Below are positions 1 to 19,765 of a stretch of 64,000 nt of DNA, piece after piece. Where the stretch lies: contig CM075183.1 in assembly GCA_037577475.1 (NCBI GenBank), positions 21,447,281 through 21,511,280 on the forward strand, given 5' to 3'. How positions within the stretch are numbered: position 1 is the first letter of the stretch; every line of letters starts with the position of its first letter. The notes under the pieces are model-generated. The model did not search any database, was not told the origin of the DNA, and was given only the letters and a program-made list of their open reading frames with translations. The position numbers and the translations under genes were made by a program. Origin of the DNA: Chaunax sp. Z400. Taxonomy: Eukaryota; Chordata; Actinopteri; Lophiiformes; Chaunacidae.

Positions 1-109
1 AGTCATCGAGCAACAGTGCGAACAGCCAGGAGGAAGTCAACCAATGGAGGAGACCAGGGAGGGATTGGTCAAAGATTTTTTTAACTACAACTTGACACTT
101 GAGGAGATT

Positions 110-275
110 AACATTCTCACTTGGGATCATTGTGTGTCTTGTTTATGAGCTACGTTCTAAGTATTCCTTTGAAGTTTGTTCAACGTCAGCGACATAACAT
201 GTAGGAGCAGCTCCAGCATGACTGTTTTTGGTTTGGCATCAATCCACACAGCAGTGCCAAGGGACTGTGTCAAAG
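110..275. repeat. Relic of the shared 5' flank of the duplication unit
   Basis: This stretch matches, in reverse complement, the B flank at about 35895-36060. Examples are the segment around ggagcagctccagcatgac and the one around gggatcattgtgtgtcttg. Copy A therefore had the same upstream flank as B and C, but about 3 kb between this relic and position 453 is missing and a tRNA-like SINE sits in its place. Positions 1-109 hold nothing I recognise. Confidence 0.7.
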
Positions 276-343
276 CCAATGGCACAAAGTGCTTTACAGC
301 AAACACATGAAGACAAAAAATGTAATATTATGTATGAAAAAAA

Positions 344-419
344 ACAGGCAGGGTTGATTTGAACCCAGGACCTCCTTGCTGTGAGGCAACAGTACTACCC
401 ACTGCACCACCATGCCGCC
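344..419 (-). mobile_element. tRNA-derived SINE head (or SINE-like repeat)
   Basis: Read on the minus strand it begins ggcggcatggtggtgcagtg, runs through a tRNA-like body (gttgcctcacagcaaggagg) and contains a B-box-like ctgggttcaaatc, followed by a T-rich tail. This head is common in teleost repeats. It lies between the remnant flank (110-275) and the start of the copy A homology at 453. It is not a functional tRNA gene: I see no intact cloverleaf. Confidence 0.6.
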
Positions 420-1325
420 TTTATAGTAACATATATCAACAATAATAGGCTTTCCATTACGACTGTAACCTTCGTTTGTCCACCAGTACGATGGTGATGG
501 AGTCGTCTTTCTGAGGATCTCTGTTCTTCTAACAATCCTCAGTCTGTATCTTTACATGATCAACACAGACATTATGGTTTCTTGTTTCTTAATGATCAGG
601 TATTCGTACGTCACCATGTCACGCAATCACAGATAAGTAAAAATAATACTCAGTCTGATACTGGCCTCAATAAGCAGAAGGATTGTCGTCATTAGGTGAT
701 GGATCTACATTAAGTAAAGTCGTTTGGTCTTTGTCATTATAGAATCCTATGTTTTAGCCACCAGTTAAATGTGTCCAGATCAAAGATGGCAGCAGACTCC
801 AGGCCAATGCAATCCCTGTCCTCATGTTGCCTTACATTAAAATGTACCACAGTGACATCGACACATTTGGAACTTTTTGCTCTTGTGTGTTGTTCGTGTC
901 AGTGGGATGTGTTTCAATCTTTACTAAAAGAAGAATCATGTAACTCAATATCATTTCAACCTGAGACAATTGCACAATTTCATACAATTCAATACAATTT
1001 CATTGAGAGCACAAACTCCATAAAAATCATAACTGAGCTTTGACATTAGGTGAAAACAAGTAAACATGATAAAATGGAAGAATGAGGTTTGTTGCACGTG
1101 TTGAAAGATGCTCTAAATACATAGTAATCCAACATCCAACAAAAATGATTGAACACCACATATATTCTTTAATAGTTCTTCTGTGTTCATCTCTTTTGCT
1201 GTGTTTCATCTCTGTGGTTTCCTACTGGGTGGAGTGAAAAGGTGCACAAATAAAATTGTGTCCAAACAGGTATGGCCATTTTTGACTCCACCCTCCACTC
1301 CTCCTAAATTCCTGTTTAGAACAGC

Positions 1326-1454
1326 ATAAAAATAGAGGGAGTGAGAGAGAGAGCAGCATCCTCCACACAGGGAGAAAGCAACAGACCAATCAGTCCACCA
1401 GCTGAAGACTCTTCAGACCTTCATCTTCATCATCCTCCTTCAATCTTCCAGAGG
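1326..1454 (+). promoter_or_regulatory. Copy A core promoter and 5' UTR exon 1
   Basis: A TATA-like element, taaaaata (1327-1334), lies about 30 bp upstream of an inferred start near 1355. A noncoding first exon follows and ends at a good donor, gagg|gtaaga (1454/1455). Copies B and C have a canonical tataaata at the same place; A differs by one T-to-A change. Exon 1 joins exon 2 at the acceptor cttacag|ctctg (2288). The start site is inferred from TATA spacing only. Confidence 0.6.
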
Positions 1455-2319
1455 GTAAGACAACCTGCACGCTCCTCACCTGTCTCTTCTTCTCTGCACA
1501 CCTTAACTGATCAAACTGCTCCAACAGTTAATCTGGAAAAAGAGGTTTATAAAGATATGCAATCAGTAGAAGCCTACTAACAGCTGGTCAGAGAAAGGAG
1601 AACGAACCAAGAGAACCAAGGAGAACGTCTGTGTTAAGCTGCAACAAACGATTATCTTCATGATCCATTCATTTTCAAATCATCAGTTGATCATCGATCT
1701 ATACAAATGTAGTAAAATACAGGCAGATTGTTTAAGACGATGTCCTGCAGCCCAGTGTGATGTCTTCAAACAGCTGGTTTGGTCCTATCAGTTTGAAGAC
1801 GGTCCAAATGCCAAATATATTCAATTTTTAATAATATGAAAACAACTAAAGGTGATTAACAGATGATCAGAATGGCTGCAGACACATTTAATAAATCTAT
1901 TAAGCATCTAACTGCTTCTTCTCATTCCAGCATGACTTTTAATAGAAGTGGAGGCTGACTTTGTGTTATTTGATTATTCATTCATTCATTGTTTCACCAC
2001 TGTGATCCTTCATCAGGGTTACTAATATGAAACGGAGGAGTGGAAAATTTCAAAAACATTTTCAAATTACAGAGAGGAATATTAAATACATGAGTGATTT
2101 AAAAAACTGTGTAAAACATTAATGAAACAGAATGTGATCATTTCTTTATGCTTTTGGACAAATGATTATAAACATTGCAAAGATGACATATTTAGAGCTG
2201 AGCTTCATTTTCATTGACCAGGAAAACTGTTGAACTTTGAATGTGACTTTCTGTCCAATCAGATATGTTCTACTGTGTGTCTTACAGCTCTGTCTCCTGC
2301 TGATTGGCCTCCGCCAAAC

Positions 2320-10496
<8,177 letters not shown>

Positions 10497-11147
10497 GTAA
10501 GTCTGCTGCTGACTGGTGACATCAGAGCAGCTGACCAATGAGGTGAGACTGGTGAAGGTGTGGTCGACCAAAAAACACCAAGTCCAGCCACAGAGTCATT
10601 GTCCCTCTTTGTGTTGATGCAGAGATCATGTGTTTGAAGAAGCTGCTGTAGTCGAGTTGACCTCTGAAACAAAGTCATCATCATCATCATCATCATCAGT
10701 GGTTATTACTGCTGTATGAGGACAATTATGCAAAAAGAGCATCAGTGTGGCTTCAGTTAGAGACAGGACTAGATGTACATCCTCCAAAGCAACAATCAGA
10801 CGAGCAAACAGATCAACAGTTTGCTCTTTATCAAGCGTCTGTGGTAGGTCAGCAGTAGGCAGGTATGCGGCGCTCTCTAGTGGTGGAAAACCTTCTGAAC
10901 TCAGTGATGCTCATGCTTTCAGAACAGTTGAGGAAGGATTAAAGAATGTATGAAGGAAGGAACCATGACATGAGAGATATGTGATGATCAAATGTTGAAA
11001 TGTGAGTCAGGGAGGAAAGGAGGGTTTTTCTGCTCAGTTTTCAGACTCATCACAAAGAGACACAAAGAGTCAAACATGGTGGCTTCAGTCAGGATTTAAG
11101 GTTGGAGAAAAGACCTCAATCACACTTTGGTCTGGTTGTCTTCTCAG

Positions 11148-11450
11148 GTTGTGAACACGCTGACCCGGACTGACTGACAGGCCGTCCATCTTCAGAATGA
11201 TTCCTGACCGTTGATTGGTCAGATCCAGAGCCTGGTCGTGTCAATCCTTCACTTTGAGAACGACGACCTCTGAAAGGATTATCTCAGCAGATTGTCTGCA
11301 ACTAGAAAACATTCTTATGCATACATGTCACCCTCAGTGGGTTTTTCCCAAAATCTGTATGAAAAAATAACACATACAGAAACATTTGAATCAAACAGTA
11401 AAAGTAGCAAAAATTCATTAATTTTTCAATAAAGACATCACCTACGGGAT
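11148..11450 (+). other. Copy A 3' UTR exon with polyadenylation signal
   Basis: The stop codon TAG (10494-10496) is followed immediately by a donor, gtaagt. An acceptor (ttctcag) at 11147 starts a noncoding exon that contains AATAAA at 11428-11433. The same donor, acceptor and AATAAA are present in B and C. Because the stop lies at the exon junction, nonsense-mediated decay is not expected. Confidence 0.7.
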
Positions 11451-13139
11451 GCTAACTCCTCGGCTTCATGACCAAAATGAGGCTTTTCGTTGACAATCCA
11501 TAAGACTCACAGATGATGACATGTATGCTGATGATTCCACCTTTTCTTTGCTGAAATATGAAACGGTATAAAAACATTATTGAGAACTATACGGTGAAGG
11601 GAAGTGTGTTGAGGGAGACTTGGTGTTAAACATGTTATTCATTCTATAGTATATCTCTCTTTCTATTGACAATAATCAGATGTTATTCAGGGTTACTAAT
11701 GATTATCAGTGATTAATTCTAGGTGCATATTGGAGGGATTCAGATGGGTGTTTGTGGAGAACAGGTTCCATCATGAAAACACTTCTTAGAACGAGGCAAC
11801 CATGTGGACTCCACAGTGTAACTTTAAAGTGCTGTATATTGATTAGATTCATACAGATTCCAGGTCAGTCAGAACTCTTGAAGGCTCTCTCTGTATAGTC
11901 TCACTGTACCCATAAGTTAAACCAGAGGTCAGCTGATAGTCGACTCTCAAAGGCCGATAAAATAATGATGATTTGGAGCAGGGAAAAACTGATTCCAGAT
12001 TAGTCAGTCGATTTCAGCCCCTCCACCCCCACCTCCTGAAAAATCACAGAGTGATTAATGAATAAATCTTTTTATTGACAAGTTAATCGATTTGGACCAA
12101 GATGTATTTTGATCTATTATTTTGCCTTACATTCAGTAATTCCTGTTGAGAAGTTAACTGATGGAGGCGACGCAGTCATCGGCCACTGTCGGAGCAAAGT
12201 TCTGCTGATAGTATGGAAAATGTTCCTATCAGCTTGATTGATCGGTTTACCTCTAATTTAAACAACACTGGATCCTGCTGTCACCCTCAAAGTGATTTAC
12301 AGCTTTTGTAATACAAGCTGCAAATTTGGACAAAAACCTAAAATAAACCTGAAATGTTTTTTTAATGTGGAAACTTTAAAAATGGTTAAAAACATTCTAA
12401 TATTTTGAGTTTTAGACAGAAAGTTTTTTTCTCACCTTAAATTTAACTGGCTGACAAAATTACATAAAAAATGAAACACTTACAGAGAGACTCTTTGAAA
12501 TAATGTCAGTTGATGCAAAAACAAATGTCTTTATAACACCTCACTATATGAGTTGTGCTGTTTTATTTTTTATGTTACTGTCATCAATCAAAGAAAACCA
12601 AAAAAATAAAATGGGTTTTGGGGAAAATCACATCTATGACTTTTATTCACTTATTCTTTTTTATTGTTATAAAATTTAAGCCACAGTATTACTGTACCAA
12701 TGTTCTCTGCTGTGTGTCTGGGTTCCTCAGTGATGGTACCAAGGATAACATTCAGTAACAGTTTTTATTTCACTTAATATTAAACTTAAACTTTGACCAT
12801 AAAGTCAAAACACAAACCTTTCAGCTTCCAGACTTTCTAGTCTTCAGTCTCTCCCAGACCTCAGGCAGCACACTGAGAGTCACAGACTCCAGTCTTCACA
12901 CAGACACCCTCCCTCCCAGAGAGAGTAATCAGCCAACACCAAACCTGTCATGATTAATATTCCCCACTGACCTGAACCGCATCTACACCCTCTCTCACCT
13001 GATACTGAGCACAAAACCCCAAGCCCACATACCCCACCGCCTAGGGGGGTAACACTTTTATCACACCAAAAAGGAAGACGCTTTGCAGGATTCAGCAAAT
13101 TATGGTTAGGAATACAGAAAAAAAATCAGATATCACATT
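11451..13139. other. Downstream flank of copy A, no gene seen
   Basis: Shared with C (41157-42710), and up to about 12465 with B (from 22909), at high identity. Only short chance open frames, and no splice-supported gene. Confidence 0.6.
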
Positions 13140-13436
13140 ATTTTGGACCAAATAATGCCAAATAAACCGCAGCAATCACGGTCAGCCGTGACACAAGAAG
13201 CCACATGGCTAATTTAATTACGCACCCTATCAAAAGGAGGACAAATGAGCATCCAGCTCAATATACGGATACGGTGTTTCAAAACCGGGCTGTCCTGCCT
13301 AAAACCGACAGATGGCCACTGCACCACCGCCACCGCCTCATTTAGGCATGGGAGGCATCCAGTCTAGCCCCCCCCCCTTTTTGGGTCTGAGGCACCACCC
13401 GCTGCACATGGTCCACCCACATGTCACTTTGGATGA
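13140..13436 (-). mobile_element. Degenerate Gypsy-type RT remnant at the edge of unit A
   Basis: The reverse complement of 13400-13436 matches the sequence in C (41022 onward) that reads LDDIIIQSDMWVDHV, a Gypsy RT catalytic-box region, although A retains only its downstream end. The rest is rearranged, with a poly-C run near 13370. A and C homology ends here. Confidence 0.5.
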
Positions 13437-13805
13437 CAGTGTCTTATGTGTCTTATATTTTATATTTATTTATGCATCCTAGTTTAAAGTTCAATAATTG
13501 CTCAACTTTTTTGCTATACAAAATGTGCTTGAAAAAGGCACAATTTGCATAATTATGTGTCTTTACTAAAAGCTATGGAGCCAACAACAAACAGTGAATG
13601 ACTGGTGAAATATTCTGTGTTTACATCTTACTGAATAAGGAAATGTGCATGAATGTTGGCCATAGTTAGCCCCTCTGTAAAAACTGTGGCCCCTCTATGA
13701 CCCCTGATTTAGAAAAATTCTAGATCCGCCACTGCATGACATCATGTCTTATTCATCTCATTGCACTGTTTATTCATCTTATTTGTACAGCTTTTCTTTA
13801 TAGTT
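13437..13805. other. Unclassified spacer
   Basis: AT-rich sequence with no gene. The end (ttctagatccgccactgcat) resembles the terminal part of a dispersed repeat, but I cannot name the family. Confidence 0.4.
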
Positions 13806-14510
13806 AGGGCCCGACCACGAGGACCCTATTGTTCTGCAAGGAGTTTTTATTATTCTCCTATTTCTGCCAAATGAATAACCTTTTTGGGGACTTGCCCATA
13901 CTCAAAAACTCATGACAGTTGGCAGAAACATCAATCGTGGCAAAAATTTGCGTGTGATGATAGGAAATGGGCGTGGCAAAATGGCTCGCTAGCGCCTCCT
14001 AAAGTGTAGCCTCTGCCTCCAGTTTAACGTACATGTACGAAACTCAGAACACATATGTAACTGATGGAGAATGACAAAAAAGTCTCTTGAAGCAATGCCT
14101 TCAAACAAACAGGAAGTCGGTCATTTTGATTTTTGGGGCCTTTTTTTGTGCCATTTTTGGGAAATCACACACTTTGTATTTGAACGAACTCCTCATAGAG
14201 ATTTAACCTGATCAACTTTAAATTTGGTCAGTCCCACCTAAACCCCATGAGGCTGAAAATTTGCTCAAATCCTGAGTTTTCGTTCAACGATGTGGGCGTG
14301 GCCAGGCGTCAAATTTTGTCAAATTTTGATGTTTCGCCATGAAACAGAAAATTGTCATAACTCCATTGTCTAAGGTCCAATGTGTACCAAACTTCACATG
14401 CTGGTTAAGAGTCCCGCCCTAAAGACATCCACATGACAAAATTCAGCATTAGTCATACCGCCACCTAATGGCAACAGGAAATGGCATATTTTGTGTTTTG
14501 ATACACTACT
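13806..14510. mobile_element. GGGCCC-type fish interspersed repeat, copy 1
   Basis: It starts agggcccgaccacgaggacc and contains the internal words typical of this repeat (gggcgtggcaaaatggctcg, aacaggaagtcggtc, gatgtttcgccatgaaacag). It has no coding capacity. Related copies lie at 16199-16890 and 22140-22908. Confidence 0.6.
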
Positions 14511-16198
14511 ACTAAGCTGTAGGGTTAAAAGGGGTTAAAGATTGTAGTTATGATCAAAATGATAATATATTAATTATCATATTATAAAGCTATTAATTAA
14601 TCAGACAGGGTTATTAAAAGAATACCTCGAGGAGCACCACCTTCCTAAAGCTATATTCCTAAGGTCGGAAGGATTCCCTAAGAAAGCTGTGAATATAACC
14701 CAGATTAATTAATTACTAAATAATAGCGTTGAATCAGTCTCAAATGAAGGAAGTTAAGTCCTCTATCGCAAGAACTAATGATTCCAGCCATCAACACAGA
14801 AACTTAGATTGGGTCTAAAAGAATCCATTTTATTATCAAGTTTTAATTTCACACAGCACACAGGAACAAACTAAAACTAAATTCAATATGGGATTATAAC
14901 ACAGAAAGATAGTCAAATGAAATCAGAGTGAAAGAGAGAAAATCAGACATAGCTATAACAAAACAAAATGATAGTGTGGTGATGTGAACCAAACTAGGGG
15001 TTCTAAGGGAAGGCTTAAAGGGAAACTAATTTAGATAAATTGCGGATAATAATGCCAGATTAGCCATGACGCTTTCCAAAACACAGAGATGTTCGGGTTA
15101 GCTTACTTTTCAGCCGGTCTCCGGGGCAGAGACGAGAGCACACTCTGGCGAGTCATCAGGAGGGGTCACCGACCGGATACTCGCGGAGGATGCTGTTCGA
15201 AGTCCACCGGATCCTGGTCCCGAATCTCAGATGTTGAAGGGTCGCTCGGCGTCGTCGCTGGCTGGCGGCTTTGTTAACTTTTGACTCAACGGTCGTGTTC
15301 AGCTTGGCCGGGCTTTAACGGCGTTGAAGCGAGTTAACTTGGTTGAATTTAACAGAGTTTAAGGTTAAGGTTACCAGGCCCTGCGCAGCCTTTGTAACTA
15401 TCACCTACGGGATAATGCGGCTCAAAGAATGGCTTAGTGAATTACCCAGGCGTCAGTAATCCACAGGTGAGCATCAAATAAATTAGTTGAAGTGAAGAAA
15501 TTCAACTATTAGCAGAGATCGTAGGAAAGGAATGCTATCTAACTGTATAAGCTAAGTCTAAAAGAAAGGGGATAAAGAATTCTCTTCTGCTGCGGCAGGA
15601 GGGCACGGGTCTCATCCACGGGTCACGGGGACCTCGGCGTTCAGGAGTCAGAGTTCATGTCTTCTGAGGTGGAGGAAGGAGCAAGAGGTCGAGCGGCTTC
15701 GCGCCGTGCCTTTTGAAGTCTCACAGCTGCCGGAAGTAGGGGCGTGTTGTATTTTACTGTAAGATATGAGGTCACATCACCAGCTGACATGGAAACAATG
15801 GACGAGACATCTGAGTCTCTCCACTAGTGGGAGGCATCGAAGCACACATGCAATAAACAGTAACTCAAATGGGCACCGGCAGAAAATCATCACTGTGTGC
15901 TTATTAAATTCATAACAAGAAACGCATTACATGAAGGAGAGAAACACACAATAATAAAGAACACATCAATAATAATCCATCATTATTTCCAGATTCCAAA
16001 ACCATGCAGGATTTTGGATCCTGTAATTTGGAGTGGAAAGCAGTCTCATTGTCTCTTGAGTTGCAGGCTGATACCCGGGTGTGTCTCCGGTACTCCTCAC
16101 CCTACAAAGCCGTTGACCATATTGGCTTCGAATTCAGTAAGAACAGCTATAACAAGTTGGTAATGCAGGATTCTGAAGCTTGTGCATTTTAGTGCAGA
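14511..16198. other. Unclassified, possibly an inserted element; no gene
   Basis: This 1.7 kb interrupts the GGGCCC-type repeat context. It has only short open frames (for example 15089-15277) without recognisable motifs. The minus strand carries AATAAA near 14830, so a solo LTR-like element read leftwards is possible. I found no terminal repeats to prove it. Confidence 0.35.
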
Positions 16199-16890
16199 GT
16201 TGTGGGCGTGGCTGTGCAGATGTGTTGATGTTTCGCCGTAAAGCAGGAAGTTGTTATAACGCCGTTCACCACAATGATCTCAAATTTAGTCAGTAAAGCC
16301 ATAAGGCCTTGATGAAGCATTATTGTAAATATTGTGAGTTTGGGTCTAATGGCGGCTTCGCGACGTTTGATGTTCGCCATCAAACAGGAAGTTGGTGTTG
16401 AGAGGACAGGGAAGCTCAGATTCTCACCAAAAGTGACACACTTGTCAAAGGTGGTAGTACTTACGATCTTATATGGTTTACAGGATCGGTTGTGGTAAAG
16501 TGGCTCCACAGCGCCCCCTTGAAAACTTCAAATAAGCATCCCCGAGTCTGTGTTTAACCTACATGTATGAAATTTGGTAGATATGTTTAAAGTCCCACCC
16601 TGAGCACATCTACAAAATAACATTGCGTAAAAGTGATAGTGCCACCTGCTGGCAAATGCCAAAATGTCTCGTGACAATTTTTGTTTGATTTTAATTATAT
16701 TTTCATGGTGTGGGCTTCACATGATATAATCAAAGACGAGTCAAAATTATGAAGTGGTGTCTAGCGCCACATAGTGGACAAAATGAGATAAATCACAATC
16801 CCTCCGTCAGTGTCCATAATGCATGCAGATACAGAGCCTTGCATTTATCCAGGTGTGCAGTAGTGAGGCCGAAGTTGGCGCACGGCCCCC
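16199..16890. mobile_element. GGGCCC-type fish interspersed repeat, copy 2 (5' end missing)
   Basis: Closely matches 22205-22830 (for example ttcgcgacgtttgatgttcg and tctagcgccacatagtggac). It lacks the GGGCCC head and breaks into low-complexity sequence after gttggcgcacggcccc. Confidence 0.65.
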
Positions 16891-16902
16891 TTCCTCCTTT
16901 TT

Positions 16903-17075
16903 TGGGGGGTGGGGGGTGGGGTGGATATGGGGGTGTGCATCGGGGTATATATATGTATATATATGGGTGTGTGTGTGTGTGTGTACGTATATATGTATAT
17001 TTATGTATGTATATATATGGGTATGGATGTATATATGTATACACATGGATGTGTGGACGCGTTTGTATGGATGTG
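16903..17075. repeat. Low-complexity G-rich then TATG/TGTG tract
   Basis: Simple repeats of the tatatatgg and gtgtgt type that follow a G-run. They open spurious frames on both strands; no gene is inferred. Confidence 0.85.
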
Positions 17076-17289
17076 TAAACAGAAACATGGCCAGATCCAG
17101 AAGGATGAGTGGGAAGGATTGTGTGGGGGTATGCATGGATATGATTTTATAAAAGGAAACGAGTGAAACAAAGACAAAAAAATATAGTTTAATCTTACTC
17201 TGTCTTCCTTTTAATTCCTTTTATGGTTCCTGGTTTTACATTTAATAAGTTATGTACCTCTATGTTTTTCTTGTTTTTGATTATTTTAC

Positions 17290-17845
17290 AATTACTTGAA
17301 CTCACCCTGACCAGGTACGACTTCCAGTTTGACAACAAACACTACCTACAAATGTGTGGATGCGCGATGGGGAGGAAATACTCCCCCTCTTATGCTGACA
17401 TCTACCTGGCGTTGTGGGAGGAGACAGCTTTGGCAAAATGTGAGGACCAACCACTGCTGTATGTTCATTACCTGGACGACATCTTTGGCCTGTGGGACAA
17501 AACGGAAGCACGGTTCAAGCAATTTTTTAACACTCTGAATTCACACCATAATAAAATAAAATTGAAATTTAACCTACAGTCCACGTCCATTGAGTTTTTA
17601 GACACCCGGGTTTTCTTCAGCAATTTTAATAACAATAGCAAACAACTGGCAATAAGTCCAGTTACCATCCAAAACATACATACAGAGGTCTAATCAAATC
17701 TCAGCTGATTCGTTTTAATAGAATATGCACTTACCCTGAGGAGGTGGAGAAGGTGACTAGAGTTCTCTTTGGTGCAATGAGGCCACGGGGATATTCAAAG
17801 CGCTTCCTTAGGAGCATTAAAGCGGAGGTCAACGGCTCCCTCTAA
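17290..17845 (+). pseudogene. Penelope-like element reverse transcriptase fragment (frameshifted)
   Basis: The open frame to 17693 carries RT motifs of the Penelope-like type: a GxxMG region (GCAMGRKYSPSYADIYLAL), the catalytic box YLDDIFGLW, and IEFLDTRVFF. Near 17680 the frame shifts, and the continuation (YRGLIKSQLIRFNRIC, then RPRGYSKRFLRSIK) ends in TAA at 17843-17845. The upstream RT palm and fingers and the GIY-YIG endonuclease are absent here. A GIY-YIG relic of the same superfamily is at 37288-37510. This is a truncated, inactive copy. The next 1.2 kb (17846-19035) holds no gene, only a TA microsatellite. Confidence 0.75.
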
Positions 17846-18673
17846 GGTAAAAACAACAGCACTCCGGCGTCGCAGAAACAACAATCTCTCGTTCCCCTAG
17901 TGATAACGTATTCACAAAGCGTCACCTGACTAATATCAACATTAAAGACTAACCTAGAGGGAGCGAGGGAGTTGTTTTATATGCAAATTTAAACTCCATG
18001 GCCCACACAACCTACAAAGCCTGGGCCCGGAATCCAACAACAACTTGACCACGGCACAGCGACGGACGGCGGAGAGAAAATGGATGAGATTGCTAAAAAC
18101 AATAGATCCATATGGCCTCAATGAAATATATTAAGGAGTAACAAATAAATTCTTCTAAAACTAAATGAATGTAAAGAGGCCATATTTTTAGCAGCTGGGG
18201 ATCCCACAGACTCACTTTTAATGGGGTTTTAAGGATGAACAGGCCCTTCTCCCTCCTGAAGGATACCAAGGAGGGTGTCATCTATCTCTGCCCTGTAGTA
18301 AATGGATGCTACCCTTTTGCATCTTTTACTATGATTTTAACACAAGAAATCTTTAATACTTACCTTAAACAAAAATGTTTCCCAATTTTATGCATGATAT
18401 ATGATTTTAACAAGAAATATATGTTTTATATACTTACCTTATACTTACCTGAAAAGAAAAAGGATTTTACCTAGCACATAAATTTTATTGCATGTTTTAT
18501 AGCACTTACCTCTTGAAAGCACTTAAATAGGACAGGGATAGCTGCACGGACCTGAAAACCATCCCCCCACCCCAATAAGTTGATTTTATTTATTTTAATT
18601 CTTTTTATATCGATATTTCTATTTATTTTATATTTGTGTTTATTAGTGTTATGTTATTTAATAAATACATATC

Positions 18674-18678
<5 letters not shown>

Positions 18679-18729
<51 letters not shown>
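18679..18729. repeat. (TA)n microsatellite
   Basis: About 25 TA dinucleotides in AT-rich sequence with no gene nearby. Confidence 0.95.
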
Positions 18730-18731
<2 letters not shown>

Positions 18732-19035
18732 GTGTGTGTATGTCATGCAAGTGTGCCCATTATTTTGTATATTTTATTTATCCCCAGTGTGCCTTTGCAG
18801 TGACACTAACACAAGCACTTATTTTAATTAGCACTTATTTATGTCTGTTTTTAATACTCATTAATACTCGTTTATTATTATGCCTATTTTAATAGTAGGG
18901 TTTAATATTTTAACTCTAACCCTATCCATGGTTTTTAAATTGTAAGGAGTTTTAAACAGTTTTTAAAGTGATTTTATTCACCCGGTCCTCGTGTGCCCGT
19001 GCACCTCCTAGCATCCTCTATGGTTGCTACGTTTT

Positions 19036-19389
19036 AACCCTCACCTAAAAACTTTAACCCTAACATTCCTAACCCTAACCCTAGCGTAACCCTAGCCCAA
19101 CCCTAACCCTAACCCTAGTCCAACCCTAACCCTAGTCCAACCCTAACCCTAGCCCAACCCTAACCCTAGCCCAACCCTAACCCTAACCCCCTAACCGCTA
19201 ACCCTAACCCTAGTCCAACCCTAACCCTAGCCAAACCCTAACCCTAGCCAAACCCTAACCCTAACCCTAGTCCAACCCTAACCCTAGCCAAACCCTAACC
19301 CTAACCCTAGTCCAACCCTAACCCTAGCCAAACCCTAACCCTAACCATAGCCCAACCCTAACCCCCTAACCCAAAGCCCTAACCCTATT
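19036..19389. repeat. Telomere-like interstitial array 1 (CCCTAA-type, degenerate)
   Basis: Runs of ccctaaccctaa alternate with a 17-bp variant of the form ccctaaccctagtccaa or ccctaaccctagcccaa. The variant repeats in a regular order, so this is a higher-order derivative and not pure vertebrate telomere sequence. Confidence 0.85.
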
Positions 19390-19421
19390 CAGTATACCCC
19401 CCCCCCTTACTAGATATGTCA

Positions 19422-19539
19422 TATCTCGGGAAGGGAACGTCGTAGAGACTCGGGACAAAGACTGGCATTCTCAGAGACCCCCAGAAAAACCCAGACGGAC
19501 GTTGGTCCCGAGTCTCTATGACCTTCTGTTCCCGAGATA
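19422..19539. repeat. Imperfect inverted repeat (hairpin module)
   Basis: The left arm 19422-19456 (tatctcgggaagg...actcgggac) and right arm 19505-19539 (gtcccgagtctct...cccgagata) are reverse complements with a few mismatches, separated by about 48 bp. Partial copies of the module lie at about 19670-19765 and 20862-20962. Confidence 0.8.
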
Positions 19540-19765
19540 CATATATTCAGTTTAGGTGCTCCAAGCCCCATTCATCAACAATGATAAAATAAACTTCGGG
19601 AACCGAAGGTCGGAGCAACTTGGAACCAAGATCCGTCATATTTTGGGGGCGCTGAACACGCCAGACTTGTCCCCGAGTCTCTACGACCTTCCGTTCCCGA
19701 GATACACATATTCAGTATACCCCCCTACTGGATATGTCGTATCTCTGGGAGGGAAGGTCGCAGAC

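Noticed and set aside
350..419. Functional tRNA gene
   Set aside because: Has a B-box-like motif but no proper acceptor stem or anticodon arm; fits a SINE head.
1341..1580. Short frame over exon 1 (79 codons, present in all three copies)
   Set aside because: It crosses the exon 1 donor into intron 1 and lies upstream of the signal-peptide ATG; conserved only because the flank is recently duplicated.
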